Shown one piece after another: positions 46,586 to 54,713 of a stretch of DNA of 64,000 nucleotides; the stretch's first letter is position 1; every line of letters begins with the position of its first letter. The stretch comes from Gammaproteobacteria bacterium. Its GTDB lineage: Bacteria; Pseudomonadota; Gammaproteobacteria; UBA6429; Thiohalophilaceae. The notes beneath the pieces are model-generated. The model was not told where the DNA came from and ran no database searches. It saw only the letters and a list, made by a program, of their open reading frames with translations. A program made the translations under genes and the position numbers. The stretch lies in the NCBI GenBank assembly GCA_029880855.1, contig JAOUNS010000006.1:1-64000 (forward strand), in the 5' to 3' direction.

Positions 46586-46626
46586 AAGATAATTATTGGT
46601 GTATTTATCCCAACGATTTATTCGGG

Positions 46627-46638
46627 CACGCTACCGCC
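46627..46638 (-). promoter_or_regulatory. ops element (RfaH recruitment site)
   Basis: On the minus strand these bases read GGCGGTAGCGTG, identical to the canonical ops core that pauses RNA polymerase and loads RfaH. It lies in the 109-base leader between the RfaH-like gene and the ABC exporter gene, 42 bases before the exporter ATG, in the right orientation. GCTAC at 46663-46667 (minus strand) could pair with GTAGC inside the element in RNA. Confidence 0.9.
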
Positions 46639-46694
46639 ATACCATGTTCAGAATCACACAGCGTAGCAAGATAATTCGTAAGATAACTCGTGTA

Positions 46695-47219
46695 TCAGGC
46701 GAATTGTAAATTATGCCGCGTCATGCTGACACGGGTATGCTGTCCTGCAATATTCAAAAGTATTGTTACGCGATCCTTGCTTTTTTCCTCCAAAAAAATT
46801 CCTTCGTAACCGGACAAGGCACCGTCTATAATTTCCACCCTGTCACCTGGTCTGAAATCTTTCATGACTGCGTGCTGGATCCCGTGCTGATCCTCATTTT
46901 CCATCAAGATGGATACGAGGTCATTGGGCACCTGCATGGGGTATGTACCAAATCTAACGATTGATGAAACCCCCAGTGTGGAACGAATAGGTGACCAGTT
47001 ATCCGTTGTACAATTTAATTGTATGAACAGATAGCGGGGGAACATGGGTTCTACCACCTCAACATATTTCCGCTGTCTTCTTTTCTGGATTTTAATAAAA
47101 GGGAGATAAACCTGATATTGTTGACGGGCAAGATTTTCCTGTGCTGTCTTTTCAGCTCTGGGCTTGGTGTATATCAGGTACCAGCCTCGCTCTGCAGGAT
47201 TTGAACTATTCGTTGTCAC
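46695..47219 (-). CDS. rfaH: RfaH-type specialised NusG paralogue
   Basis: The 174-residue protein has an N-terminal NusG domain with WYLIYTKPRAEKTAQENL (about 13-30), VYLPFIKIQKRRQRK and EPMFPRYLFIQL. A C-terminal KOW domain has RPGDRVEIIDGALSGYEGIF. RfaH-type proteins join RNA polymerase at ops sites and suppress Rho termination in long surface-glycan operons. An exact ops element lies about 57 bases past its stop. The start is GTG. It is encoded between the MarR-type regulator and the operon it probably controls. It is unlikely to be housekeeping NusG, because of its length and context. Confidence 0.93.
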   Translation of the reverse strand: MTTNSSNPAERGWYLIYTKPRAEKTAQENLARQQYQVYLPFIKIQKRRQRKYVEVVEPMFPRYLFIQLNCTTDNWSPIRSTLGVSSIVRFGTYPMQVPNDLVSILMENEDQHGIQHAVMKDFRPGDRVEIIDGALSGYEGIFLEEKSKDRVTILLNIAGQHTRVSMTRHNLQFA

Positions 47220-47269
47220 GCTATTTTGAATTCAGTCTGGTTTGGTAGTTCGCCAATATTCTCATCATA

Positions 47270-47629
47270 TTACCGGGCTTCTTCCGGTAATGTATCCCCA
47301 TCCTTGCGTATCCTCTCAGCTTCATTTCTGATTTGAGCGATCTCTGCTTCCAGTGCTTCGTATTCCCGCATTTTGTACTTTAGAAATCGGAATGTAACAC
47401 TGGCTTTTTCTTTAATCCCCTCCGTGGTTAATAGATAGGCATAACCTTTTTTATTTGTACTGTTGTAAAAATTTCGCGCTTTCACCCAGCCTTTTTCAAT
47501 CACTGATTTTAAACAGTAATTTGCCTTGCCAAGACTGATGCCCAGTTCACGGGCTATTTCCCGTTGGCTGATATTGGGATCTTCCTGTACAAGTTTGAGC
47601 AGTTTGTAGGCTGTTTCGTCGTCCAGCAC
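47270..47629 (-). CDS. MarR-type EPS-associated transcriptional regulator
   Basis: The 119-residue protein has a winged-helix domain, ISQREIARELGISLGKANYCLKSVIEKGWV (helix-turn-helix, about 19-48), followed by a wing and a charged C-terminal coiled coil (about 80-115) likely to mediate dimerisation. It matches the small MarR-type regulators found with exopolysaccharide loci. The GTG start has GAGG six bases upstream. A perfect 15-bp palindrome lies just behind its putative promoter, so autoregulation is plausible. The RfaH-like gene follows after 50 bases. Confidence 0.88.
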   Translation of the reverse strand: MLDDETAYKLLKLVQEDPNISQREIARELGISLGKANYCLKSVIEKGWVKARNFYNSTNKKGYAYLLTTEGIKEKASVTFRFLKYKMREYEALEAEIAQIRNEAERIRKDGDTLPEEAR

Positions 47630-47643
47630 AATTTTCCTCTATC

Positions 47644-47658
47644 GTTCAATCATTGAAC
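47644..47658 (-). promoter_or_regulatory. 15-bp palindrome, candidate MarR operator
   Basis: GTTCAATCATTGAAC is a perfect 7-bp inverted repeat around one central base. It sits 8 to 22 bases downstream of the putative -10 hexamer and 15 bases upstream of the MarR-type start codon. A repressor bound here would block initiation at the head of the regulatory region. Confidence 0.65.
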
Positions 47659-47666
47659 ATGAGAAA

Positions 47667-47694
47667 AGTCTACTGCATGATAATGAAATTGCAA
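47667..47694 (-). promoter_or_regulatory. Putative sigma-70 promoter of marR-rfaH
   Basis: On the minus strand TTGCAA (47689-47694) and TAGACT (47667-47672) are separated by 16 bases, a fair match to -35 and -10 boxes. It lies just past the comEA terminator and before the palindrome and the MarR-type gene. No transcription start is known. Confidence 0.45.
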
Positions 47695-47695
47695 G

Positions 47696-47726
47696 GAAAA
47701 AAAAGGCGCCATAATGGCGCCTTTTT
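47696..47726 (-). terminator. Intrinsic terminator after comEA
   Basis: A GGCGCC / GGCGCC stem (716-721 and 705-710 of 47 kb) with a five-base loop is flanked by A and T runs on both sides. On the minus strand it is followed by eight T. It separates comEA from the marR-rfaH region and could work in both directions. Confidence 0.85.
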
Positions 47727-47755
47727 CTTATGGCTATATATTTTCTGGTAATTTG

Positions 47756-48025
47756 CTAGTTTGGAGAAATCAGCAAATTATCACGGTTTTTTTCCACCAG
47801 CTTCAATCCAATTCCCTTGACTTTGGTGAGTTCTTCAATCGTTTTGAATGGCCCATTGGCCTGTCGATAGGCGATGATCGCTTCTGCCTTTTTCTTTCCC
47901 ACCCCTTTGATATTGACTGCAAGGCTGTCGGCAGTTGCTGTGTTGATATCCACAGGTGCCGCAGAGGCAAAACCGGTAAAGAGGGTAAACATCAGACCAA
48001 ACACGATTGACTTGAGGTACTTCAT
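47756..48025 (-). CDS. comEA: ComEA-like helix-hairpin-helix protein
   Basis: The 89-residue protein has a signal peptide (MKYLKSIVFGLMFTLFTG, probable cleavage after ASA near residue 22). Two helix-hairpin-helix motifs follow (VDINTATADSLAVNIKGVGKKKAEAII and ELTKVKGIGLKLVEKN). Periplasmic proteins of this size bind double-stranded DNA and pull it in during natural transformation. The ATG has AAGGAG seven bases upstream. It is a stand-alone gene with its own terminator and is not obviously part of the glycan locus. Confidence 0.9.
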   Translation of the reverse strand: MKYLKSIVFGLMFTLFTGFASAAPVDINTATADSLAVNIKGVGKKKAEAIIAYRQANGPFKTIEELTKVKGIGLKLVEKNRDNLLISPN

Positions 48026-48068
48026 TTCGAGACTCCTTTCTCAGAGGTTGTTGTTAAAGTTCAGCTTA

Positions 48069-48098
48069 AGTATGGCGACCTTTCCACTTGATATGCAA
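48069..48098 (-). promoter_or_regulatory. Possible comEA promoter
   Basis: On the minus strand TTGCAT (48093-48098) and CATACT (48069-48074) are 18 bases apart, about 43 bases before the comEA ATG. The -10 match is weak, so this is only a candidate. Confidence 0.25.
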
Positions 48099-48130
48099 GT
48101 CTGGATTAGATAGGACATTTCTGAATTTTA

Positions 48131-48148
48131 TGTAGGAAAAATCCTACA
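48131..48148. promoter_or_regulatory. 18-bp inverted repeat TGTAGGA-N4-TCCTACA
   Basis: Perfect 7-bp arms flank AAAA. It sits 33 to 50 bases upstream of the candidate comEA -35 box, a usual place for an activator site, and 14 bases past the pyrF stop. As a hairpin it would be a weak terminator for pyrF, since only a short T-poor tract follows. The binding protein is unknown. Confidence 0.5.
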
Positions 48149-48161
48149 CAAATACCACGCC

Positions 48162-48857
48162 CTATAGACTATTTATTTCCTGTTCAATTGCGCTAAGAGC
48201 CGCCATGGGATCATCAGCCTGGGTAATTGGTCTGCCAATAACCAGATAGCTGGAACCAAGTCGAACGGCATCGCCGGGGGTCATGATTCGTTTTTGATCG
48301 CCCGACGCGCTCCCTGCCGGCCGGATGCCTGGTGTAACCAGACAAAAATCCTGTCCCAATGTTGTTCGTAAACGATCAACCTCTTTTGGCGAGCAAACAA
48401 CACCATCCAGGCCGCAGGCTTTGGTCAAGCCGGCCAGCTTTGTCACCTGCTCTTCGACCGATACATTGATCCCGACCTCCTGTAAATCGCTCTCCTTCAT
48501 GCTGGTCAACACAGTAACGGCGATAAGCAGAGGACCTTGTCCCGCCGGCAGGGCCTCACGAGCCGCCTCAAGCATGGCCCGGCCTCCGGAGGCGTGTACA
48601 TTGACCATCCAAACCCCCAGGTCTGCGGCCGCCTTACAGGCTTGCGCAACAGTATTGGGGATATCATGAAATTTCAGATCCAAAAAAACAGCAAATCCCC
48701 GTTTCACCAGGTCTTCAACCAGGGCCGGCCCTGCCCGGGTGAAAAGCTCCTTGCCGACCTTAACCCGGCAATGTGCCGGATCAATACGTGTATATAAGTC
48801 CTTTGCAGCGGATGCAGAGGGGAAATCAAGGGCAACGATGATTTTTGAATCAGACAA
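48162..48857 (-). CDS. pyrF: Orotidine-5'-phosphate decarboxylase
   Basis: PyrF catalyses the last step of UMP synthesis. The 231-residue protein has the catalytic D60-x-K62-x-x-D65 array in [11 protein letters not shown]. The phosphate-binding region TPGIRPAGS and VIGRPI lie near the end. The start is TTG, two bases after the lapB stop, with GGAG in the lapB tail seven bases upstream, so translation is coupled to lapB. The lapA-lapB-pyrF order is common in gammaproteobacteria. Confidence 0.96.
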   Translation of the reverse strand: MSDSKIIVALDFPSASAAKDLYTRIDPAHCRVKVGKELFTRAGPALVEDLVKRGFAVFLDLKFHDIPNTVAQACKAAADLGVWMVNVHASGGRAMLEAAREALPAGQGPLLIAVTVLTSMKESDLQEVGINVSVEEQVTKLAGLTKACGLDGVVCSPKEVDRLRTTLGQDFCLVTPGIRPAGSASGDQKRIMTPGDAVRLGSSYLVIGRPITQADDPMAALSAIEQEINSL

Positions 48858-48859
48858 AT

Positions 48860-50032
48860 TTACTCTCCTTCAACACCATGAATAGGTTTGATGCTGTCCC
48901 AGGTTCGACAACCGGGACATTGCCAATAAAGCTGTTTGCTGCTGAATCCGCAGCCGTGACATTTATAAATGGGTTTGCCTGCCAGCATCTTCTCGGTAAC
49001 GTCCTTCAGCACCTGAAGTTTGTCCCGCACTGCTTCACTGCTGTGCAGCAGGTTCATAGCGATTAATCGATCCATGCCGCGCACAGTCGGGCGTTTTCGC
49101 AGGGAATCCGTTAGAAATTCAACGGCCAACTCGTCCCCCTGCTGCTCTTTCAACAAATCAGTCAGCGCGAGAATGATCGATACACCGTTATGGTGTTCGG
49201 TGATTTGCTGCAGATAGCCGGTCATTTCCTCAATTTTATCCATTTGACGATAACACTTCATCAATTGCGGAATTATCTCGGGAAGAAAATTGATATCCTG
49301 CTGTTCGATTCGTTTGAATGCCTTGAGCGCTGTTTTGTAATTTTGCGTTTCAAGCTCGAGATTCCCTTCCAAAATGCTGGCCCTGACACTGCTGCGATCC
49401 GTATTTAGCGCTCTTTTGACCAGTTTTAGGGCTCTTGAAAACTCGTTGTTATGGCGCGCCTGTTCCGCCTGTTCACAATAAAAATGCGCGATATTGGAAT
49501 ATTGCTGCATACCGGTTTTGACTTCCAGTCGCCGCGCCATTTCGATAGCCTTATCCCAGTCTTTTTCCTGTTGATAGATGTCAATCAAATAGCGTAAAGC
49601 CGGTTCAGTATGGGGATTACTGCTGATCAGTTCAGAGAACAAAGCCTCGGCCCGATCCAGCAGGCCGGCCCTGAGATAATCCTGACCCAGTTCAAACAGG
49701 GCTTCCGAGCGTTGTTCTTTATTCAGGGTCGGTCTGGCAATCAAGTTTTGATGTATTCGAATTGCGCGATCCACTTCACCACGACGCCGAAACAGGCTGC
49801 CCAGGGCAAGGTGAGTTTCTATTGTCTCACTGTCCACTTCCAGTAACTGGATAAAAACGTCAATCGCCTTGTCAGGTTGCTCATTGAGCAGAAAATTCAG
49901 TCCTTTCAGGTATGCGGGCGACACATCGCGCCGCTCGTTTTCCACGGTATTGCCGGATTCACGTCGACCGATATACCAGCCTGACAGGGCCGCAACCGGT
50001 AACAGCAGGAATAAGACGGACATGAACTCCAT
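48860..50032 (-). CDS. lapB: Lipopolysaccharide assembly protein LapB
   Basis: LapB is an inner-membrane-anchored cytoplasmic protein that regulates LpxC turnover and helps coordinate LPS synthesis. The 390-residue protein has the expected length. It has one N-terminal membrane helix (about 4-20), a run of tetratricopeptide repeats (about 40-340), and a C-terminal rubredoxin-type zinc ribbon (CHGCGF and CPGC). The ATG overlaps the lapA stop (TAATG). Placed beside a surface-polysaccharide locus, it is still a normal core gene in this synteny block. Confidence 0.96.
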   Translation of the reverse strand: MEFMSVLFLLLPVAALSGWYIGRRESGNTVENERRDVSPAYLKGLNFLLNEQPDKAIDVFIQLLEVDSETIETHLALGSLFRRRGEVDRAIRIHQNLIARPTLNKEQRSEALFELGQDYLRAGLLDRAEALFSELISSNPHTEPALRYLIDIYQQEKDWDKAIEMARRLEVKTGMQQYSNIAHFYCEQAEQARHNNEFSRALKLVKRALNTDRSSVRASILEGNLELETQNYKTALKAFKRIEQQDINFLPEIIPQLMKCYRQMDKIEEMTGYLQQITEHHNGVSIILALTDLLKEQQGDELAVEFLTDSLRKRPTVRGMDRLIAMNLLHSSEAVRDKLQVLKDVTEKMLAGKPIYKCHGCGFSSKQLYWQCPGCRTWDSIKPIHGVEGE

Positions 50033-50325
50033 TAGTGATTGTCTTTAACGGGGATTGTCCTGAGGTTGCTTACTTCTTTTTCAGCAAGTTGAACGGCCTT
50101 TTTCAGCTTGTTAATTTCACGACGGGCCTTCAGCACATGTCCCATACTGACCACCACCCCGAGCACCGCTCCGAAAAACAACGACACGATCATAATCAAT
50201 GACAAGTGCAATTCCAATTTGCCAAAATAGTAGTCCAGAGCAACCTGTTCGGAATTGAGCACAGCAAATACCAGTCCGGAGATGACCAGTAACGAGTAAA
50301 ATGTGTAGTTCAGAATTTTTTTCAT
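50032..50325 (-). CDS. lapA: Lipopolysaccharide assembly protein LapA
   Basis: The 97-residue inner-membrane protein has two hydrophobic helices (about 5-25 and 42-65) and a C-terminal coiled coil rich in K and E. It matches the LapA domain family. LapA is encoded with LapB and may partner it in LPS assembly control. GAGG lies seven bases before the ATG. It shares one base with lapB. Confidence 0.92.
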   Translation of the reverse strand: MKKILNYTFYSLLVISGLVFAVLNSEQVALDYYFGKLELHLSLIMIVSLFFGAVLGVVVSMGHVLKARREINKLKKAVQLAEKEVSNLRTIPVKDNH

Positions 50326-50368
50326 TCTGTTACCTCATGGACACGGGGACACCCGATTCACAAGCTAT

Positions 50369-50374
50369 ATTGTA
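50369..50374 (-). promoter_or_regulatory. Possible -10 box for lapA
   Basis: TACAAT on the minus strand is a strong -10 match 44 bases before the lapA ATG and after the ihfB terminator. The -35 region (TTTTTA) is poor, so the promoter is tentative. Confidence 0.3.
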
Positions 50375-50393
50375 GCGCTGTTCCGCATAAATA

Positions 50394-50428
50394 AAAAACG
50401 GCATGAAGCGAAGTACTCCATGCCGTTT
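50394..50428 (-). terminator. Intrinsic terminator after ihfB
   Basis: AAACGGCATG / CATGCCGTTT arms (419-428 and 396-405 of 50 kb) enclose a 13-base loop and are followed by a T-rich run on the minus strand. It separates ihfB from lapA. Confidence 0.85.
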
Positions 50429-50455
50429 ATGGTAATCATTGTGTTCGGGACACCG

Positions 50456-50761
50456 CTAGGTAATTATCGGAACCCTGATCATACTTTCGTTGACCCGCTC
50501 CCGCATCTCTTTTCCGGGTTTGAAATGAGGCACAAACTTTTCACCCAGTTTGACCGAATCCCCTGTTTTGGGGTTTCGACCGACTCGAGGCGGTCTGTGA
50601 TGGAGAGAAAAGCTGCCAAAACCCCGGATTTCAATACGCTCACCCGAGGCCAACGACTGGGCCATGTGTTCCAGCATCGTTTTAACAGCCAGCTCAACAT
50701 CCTTATAGGCCAATTGTTTCTGTTTTTGTGCGAGGATTTCTATCAGTTCTGATTTTGTCAT
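50456..50761 (-). CDS. ihfB: Integration host factor subunit beta
   Basis: IHF-beta pairs with IHF-alpha to bend DNA at specific sites. The 101-residue protein starts [14 protein letters not shown] and has the HU/IHF fold. Its DNA-intercalating arm is around [15 protein letters not shown] (about residues 61-75). I chose the ATG at 50761 by homology; the frame runs on to 50821 through a non-conserved leader. The gene follows rpsA, with a hairpin between them, and precedes lapA, as in many gammaproteobacteria. Confidence 0.96.
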   Translation of the reverse strand: MTKSELIEILAQKQKQLAYKDVELAVKTMLEHMAQSLASGERIEIRGFGSFSLHHRPPRVGRNPKTGDSVKLGEKFVPHFKPGKEMRERVNESMIRVPIIT

Positions 50762-50782
50762 TATTGTTAGTCCCCAAACAAA

Positions 50783-50813
50783 CAAAAAATGGGGGGTAAC
50801 ATGAGTTACCCCC
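50783..50813 (-). terminator. Terminator/attenuator between rpsA and ihfB
   Basis: GGGGGTAAC / GTTACCCCC arms (805-813 and 792-800 of 50 kb) with a four-base loop are followed on the minus strand by a short T run. It lies nine bases after the rpsA stop and would reduce read-through from rpsA into ihfB. Confidence 0.75.
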
Positions 50814-50821
50814 GCTATCAC

Positions 50822-52498
50822 TTATGATTCGCTGCCATCCATTTGTTCTTTCAGCAAATCACCAAGGGTTGTTGTTGCCGGCGCTGCACCACGAGTATAG
50901 TCTTCCAGCACACCCTTTTCTTCATCCGAATCCTTCGCCTTGATAGACAGGGCGATGGTGCGGTTTTTACGGTCAATACCGGTGAATTTGGCTTCCACTT
51001 CGTCACCAACATTCAACATGGTACGGGCATCTTCGATCTTGTCACGGGAAATTTCTGAAGCACGCAGGTAGCCTTCAACACCATCACCCAGATCAATTAC
51101 AGCACCTTTTGCATCAACTTCAAGGATGGTGCCCTTGACGATGCTGCCTTTGGTGTTTTCAGCCACAAAATTGGAGACCGGATCTTTCTCCATCTGTTTG
51201 ATGCCGAGAGAGATACGCTCACGTTCGGGGTCAACAGACAGTACAACGGCTTCAACTTCATCGCCTTTCTTGTAGTTACGGACCGCCTCTTCACCAGCCA
51301 CGTTCCAGGAGATGTCTGACAGGTGAACCAGACCGTCGATACCGCCATCCAGACCGATGAAAATACCAAAGTCGGTGATGGACTTGATAGTACCAACCAC
51401 CTTGTCGTTCTTATTGTGAGTTGCTGCGAAGCTTTCCCAAGGATTGGCCTGACACTGTTTCATACCCAGGGAGATACGACGACGTTCTTCATCAATATCC
51501 AGTACGATAACTTCAACTTCTTCACCCAGCTGGACAACCTTGCTTGGGTGGATGTTTTTGTTGGTCCAATCCATTTCGGAAACGTGTACCAGACCTTCCA
51601 CACCATCTTCGATCTCAACAAAGCAGCCATAATCGGCAATATTGGTGACCTTGCCGTACAGGCGGGTGTGTTCGGGGTAACGACGTGCGATATCGACCCA
51701 AGGATCGTCGCCCATCTGTTTCAGACCAAGAGAAACACGCATGCGGTCCTTGTCAAACTTCAGGACCTTCACGTCGATTTCGTCACCGACGTTCACGATT
51801 TCACTCGGGTGTTTGACACGGCGCCAGGCCATATCAGTAATATGCAGCAGACCATCAATACCGCCCAGGTCAACGAAAGCACCGTAGTCGGTCAGGTTTT
51901 TCACCACACCGCGTGCGATTGAACCTTCTTCCATATTGGCCAGCATGGCTTCGCGCTCTTCACCGCCCTCTTCTTCAACTACGGCACGGCGGGAAACAAC
52001 CACGTTGTTACGACGCTGATCCAGCTTGATAACCTTGAATTCCAGTTCCTTGCCTTCCAGATAGCTGGTGTCGCGTACCGGACGTATATCAACAAGTGAA
52101 CCAGGCAGGAAGGCACGGATATCACCCAGATCAACAGTAAAGCCACCCTTGACCTTATCGGCGATCGTACCTATGACAGTTTCATTGGCGGTGTGTGCCG
52201 CTTCAAGACGTTTCCACGCTTCGGCACGTTTGGCCTTTTCGCGTGACAGACGGGTTTCACCATATCCGTCTTCCAAAGTGTCGAGTGCAACTTCCACTGC
52301 ATCGCCGACATTGACATTGATTTCACCGTTTTCGTTGGCGAACTGTTCGATGGGGATGACCCCTTCAGACTTCAGTCCGGCATTTACGACAACGTAATCA
52401 TCACTGACCTGAACCACAGTACCAGTGATAATGGAACCTGGATTCATTTGTGCCCTGGAAAGGCTCTCTTCAAATAATTCTGCAAAGCTTTCGCTCAT
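50822..52498 (-). CDS. rpsA: 30S ribosomal protein S1
   Basis: S1 binds mRNA at the 30S platform and is needed to initiate translation of most mRNAs. The 558-residue protein has six S1 repeats in order, seen for example as [36 protein letters not shown] and [18 protein letters not shown]. The start [13 protein letters not shown] matches the family; an in-frame extension to 52531 would add eleven unlikely residues. The leader contains an inverted repeat that could serve autoregulation. Confidence 0.97.
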   Translation of the reverse strand: MSESFAELFEESLSRAQMNPGSIITGTVVQVSDDYVVVNAGLKSEGVIPIEQFANENGEINVNVGDAVEVALDTLEDGYGETRLSREKAKRAEAWKRLEAAHTANETVIGTIADKVKGGFTVDLGDIRAFLPGSLVDIRPVRDTSYLEGKELEFKVIKLDQRRNNVVVSRRAVVEEEGGEEREAMLANMEEGSIARGVVKNLTDYGAFVDLGGIDGLLHITDMAWRRVKHPSEIVNVGDEIDVKVLKFDKDRMRVSLGLKQMGDDPWVDIARRYPEHTRLYGKVTNIADYGCFVEIEDGVEGLVHVSEMDWTNKNIHPSKVVQLGEEVEVIVLDIDEERRRISLGMKQCQANPWESFAATHNKNDKVVGTIKSITDFGIFIGLDGGIDGLVHLSDISWNVAGEEAVRNYKKGDEVEAVVLSVDPERERISLGIKQMEKDPVSNFVAENTKGSIVKGTILEVDAKGAVIDLGDGVEGYLRASEISRDKIEDARTMLNVGDEVEAKFTGIDRKNRTIALSIKAKDSDEEKGVLEDYTRGAAPATTTLGDLLKEQMDGSES

Positions 52499-52540
52499 TT
52501 GTTTCTGCCTGTGACCGGACCAGCCGATCAATTGGTTGCG

Positions 52541-52557
52541 CCACGAAGAATTCGTGG
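52541..52557 (-). promoter_or_regulatory. Inverted repeat in the rpsA leader
   Basis: CCACGAA and TTCGTGG flank three bases, 43 to 59 bases before the rpsA ATG. It is not followed by a T run on the minus strand, so it is not a terminator. In E. coli, S1 represses its own mRNA through leader hairpins; a similar role here is inference. Confidence 0.35.
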
Positions 52558-52632
52558 ATTAATTAAAAGTCAAAACCTGTTTATCTGCGACGAAACCAGG
52601 TTCGGACGCCCTTATCCGGACGCGTCAACCTG

Positions 52633-53316
52633 CTATTTGGCAAAGGCCTGTCGGCAAAGTTGGGTTACCCGCTGTACCACTTCATCAATGGTCATGTCAG
52701 AGGTATCCACAAGAACAGCATCATCGGCCGGTTTCAGGGGGGATACGGATCTCTGGCTGTCGCGGGTGTCGCGCTCGGCTATCTCCTCAGAGAGACCGCG
52801 CAGACTAACACCCAACCCCTTTTCTTTCAACTGTTTATAGCGCCTTTTCGCCCGTTCTTCTACGCTGGCGGTGAGAAAAATCTTCAATTTGGCCTCAGGA
52901 AAAACGGTGGTACCCATGTCCCGCCCGTCAGCCACCAGACCGGGGGGCATGGCAAAGTTTCGCTGACGTTCCAGCAAGGCGGCCCGCACCGGTTGTATGG
53001 CGGCGACTTTAGACGCGGCATTGCCTGTTGTCTCGGTTCGCAAGTCACGTGTCACATTGCGGCCTTCCAGGTAAACCTGGATTTCCCCACCGTCCTCAGG
53101 AACCTCGAATCGGGTATCCAAATGGAGCGCATATTCGGCCAGCGCGGCGGCATCATCCAATGCCAGATGATGGTGCATTGCTCCCAGCGCCACCAATCGG
53201 TATAAGGCGCCGCTGTCCAGCATGTGCCAACCCAGGGCTTGTGCAACACGCAGACTGATGGTGCCTTTGCCGGAGCCACTGGGTCCGTCTATTGTTAGAA
53301 TCGGAATATCCGTCAT
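52633..53316 (-). CDS. cmk: Cytidylate kinase
   Basis: Cmk phosphorylates CMP and dCMP with ATP. The 227-residue protein has the P-loop GPSGSGKGT (11-19), VADGRDMGTTVFPEA with the CMP-binding motif, and the lid-region RRYKQL. It lies directly upstream of rpsA, its usual partner. It also recycles CMP released by CMP-sugar-dependent transferases, but nothing suggests that this copy is specialised. Confidence 0.96.
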   Translation of the reverse strand: MTDIPILTIDGPSGSGKGTISLRVAQALGWHMLDSGALYRLVALGAMHHHLALDDAAALAEYALHLDTRFEVPEDGGEIQVYLEGRNVTRDLRTETTGNAASKVAAIQPVRAALLERQRNFAMPPGLVADGRDMGTTVFPEAKLKIFLTASVEERAKRRYKQLKEKGLGVSLRGLSEEIAERDTRDSQRSVSPLKPADDAVLVDTSDMTIDEVVQRVTQLCRQAFAK

Positions 53317-53370
53317 GAGTAACTTATTGTATTTGTTCTAAATAATAACAAAAATCAGCAGATTACCGGC

Positions 53371-54687
53371 CTAGCCCCGGATCGATAAGCCGGCTCTGGC
53401 GGCCAGTTCCACAAAACCGGGAAACGAGGTTTCCACATTGGCGCAATCGGTAATCACCACCGGCCCGGCTGCTCGCAAACCGGCCATGGAAAAGGACATG
53501 GCAATGCGGTGATCGCCGTGGCTGTCCACGGTGCCGCTACCCAACGCCCCCCCCTGGATGATAATGCCGTCTTCGGTGGCATTGGCATCAATTCCCAGCG
53601 TCACCAGACCATCCGCCATCACCTGAATACGGTCGCTCTCCTTGACCCGCAACTCTTTTGCACCGGTCAGGACGGTTTCACCCTCGGCACAAGCCGCGGC
53701 AACGAACAGGGCGGGGAATTCATCAATCGCCAGCGGTACCTGATCTTCGGGAATACGAATCCCCTTCAGTTTCGATGCCCGGACCCGAATATCGGCCACC
53801 GGTTCTCCGCCGATATCCCGCTCATTACTGATTTCCAGATCGGCTCCCATCAAACGCAAAATATTGATCACACCGATACGGGTGGGGTTGATACCGACGT
53901 GCTGCAGGGTGATGTCCGAACCAGGGGCAATCGCGGCACCGACCATAAAAAAGGTAGCCGAGGAGATATCGGCAGGAACGTCAATCTTGCAGGCACTGAG
54001 TTTGCCGCCGGGCTGAACACAGGCAGTCGCTCCATTCACTTCAACCGGATAGCCGAACCCTTTCAGCATTCTTTCTGTATGGTCGCGGGTTGGCGCCGGT
54101 TCCGACACACAGGTCTTGCCTTCTGCATACAAACCGGCCAGTAACAGGCAGGATTTAACCTGGGCACTGGCCACCGGCATATCGTATTGAATGCCGGTCA
54201 GTTTCTGTTTGCCGGTAATTTTCAGCGGTGGTGTACCGGCTTCAGTCGATTCCACCCTGGCACCCATTGTCGCCAGGGGGCCGGTCACCCGGCGCATGGG
54301 TCGCCCGCTCAGGGAGGCATCACCGGTCAGTACGCAATCAAATGCCTGGGCGGACAGCAAACCGGACAGCAGGCGCATCGATGTACCGGAGTTACCCAAA
54401 TATAAAGGTTCGGTCGGTGCTTTGAGTCCGTGCAATCCCACTCCCTGGATCGTCACCTTGCCGTCATGCGGTCCGTCAATCACCACACCCATGGCCCGAA
54501 ATGCATTCAGGGTCGCCAGATTATCTTCTCCGGACAAAAACCCGCTCACCTGCGTCGTACCCTCCGCCAGCGAACCCAGCATGATACTGCGATGGGAAAT
54601 GGACTTGTCGCCGGGAACACGGATTGCGCCACTGAGCTGACCGCCCGGCTGGATAGTAAAAGTTTTATTCGGTGATGAATGTGACAT
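53371..54687 (-). CDS. aroA: 3-phosphoshikimate 1-carboxyvinyltransferase (EPSP synthase)
   Basis: AroA joins shikimate-3-phosphate and PEP in the shikimate pathway. The 438-residue protein has the N-terminal substrate motif VPGDKSISHRSIMLGSLAEG, LGNSGTSMRLLSG and KESDRI, with the DHRIAM segment near the end. It is separate from tyrA here, whereas in some pseudomonads the two are fused. A run of eight G on the coding strand (53547-53554 on plus) encodes part of QGGALG. Confidence 0.96.
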   Translation of the reverse strand: MSHSSPNKTFTIQPGGQLSGAIRVPGDKSISHRSIMLGSLAEGTTQVSGFLSGEDNLATLNAFRAMGVVIDGPHDGKVTIQGVGLHGLKAPTEPLYLGNSGTSMRLLSGLLSAQAFDCVLTGDASLSGRPMRRVTGPLATMGARVESTEAGTPPLKITGKQKLTGIQYDMPVASAQVKSCLLLAGLYAEGKTCVSEPAPTRDHTERMLKGFGYPVEVNGATACVQPGGKLSACKIDVPADISSATFFMVGAAIAPGSDITLQHVGINPTRIGVINILRLMGADLEISNERDIGGEPVADIRVRASKLKGIRIPEDQVPLAIDEFPALFVAAACAEGETVLTGAKELRVKESDRIQVMADGLVTLGIDANATEDGIIIQGGALGSGTVDSHGDHRIAMSFSMAGLRAAGPVVITDCANVETSFPGFVELAARAGLSIRG

Positions 54688-54713
54688 GGTGATTACTCAA
54701 AACAACAAAGGTT

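Noticed and set aside
51323-51922. 199-codon plus-strand open frame opposite rpsA
   Set aside because: Antisense shadow of the S1 repeats; no ribosome binding site or recognisable domain.
53547-53554. G8 tract in aroA as a contingency locus
   Set aside because: A phase-variable essential aromatic-pathway enzyme is implausible; the run reflects glycine codons.
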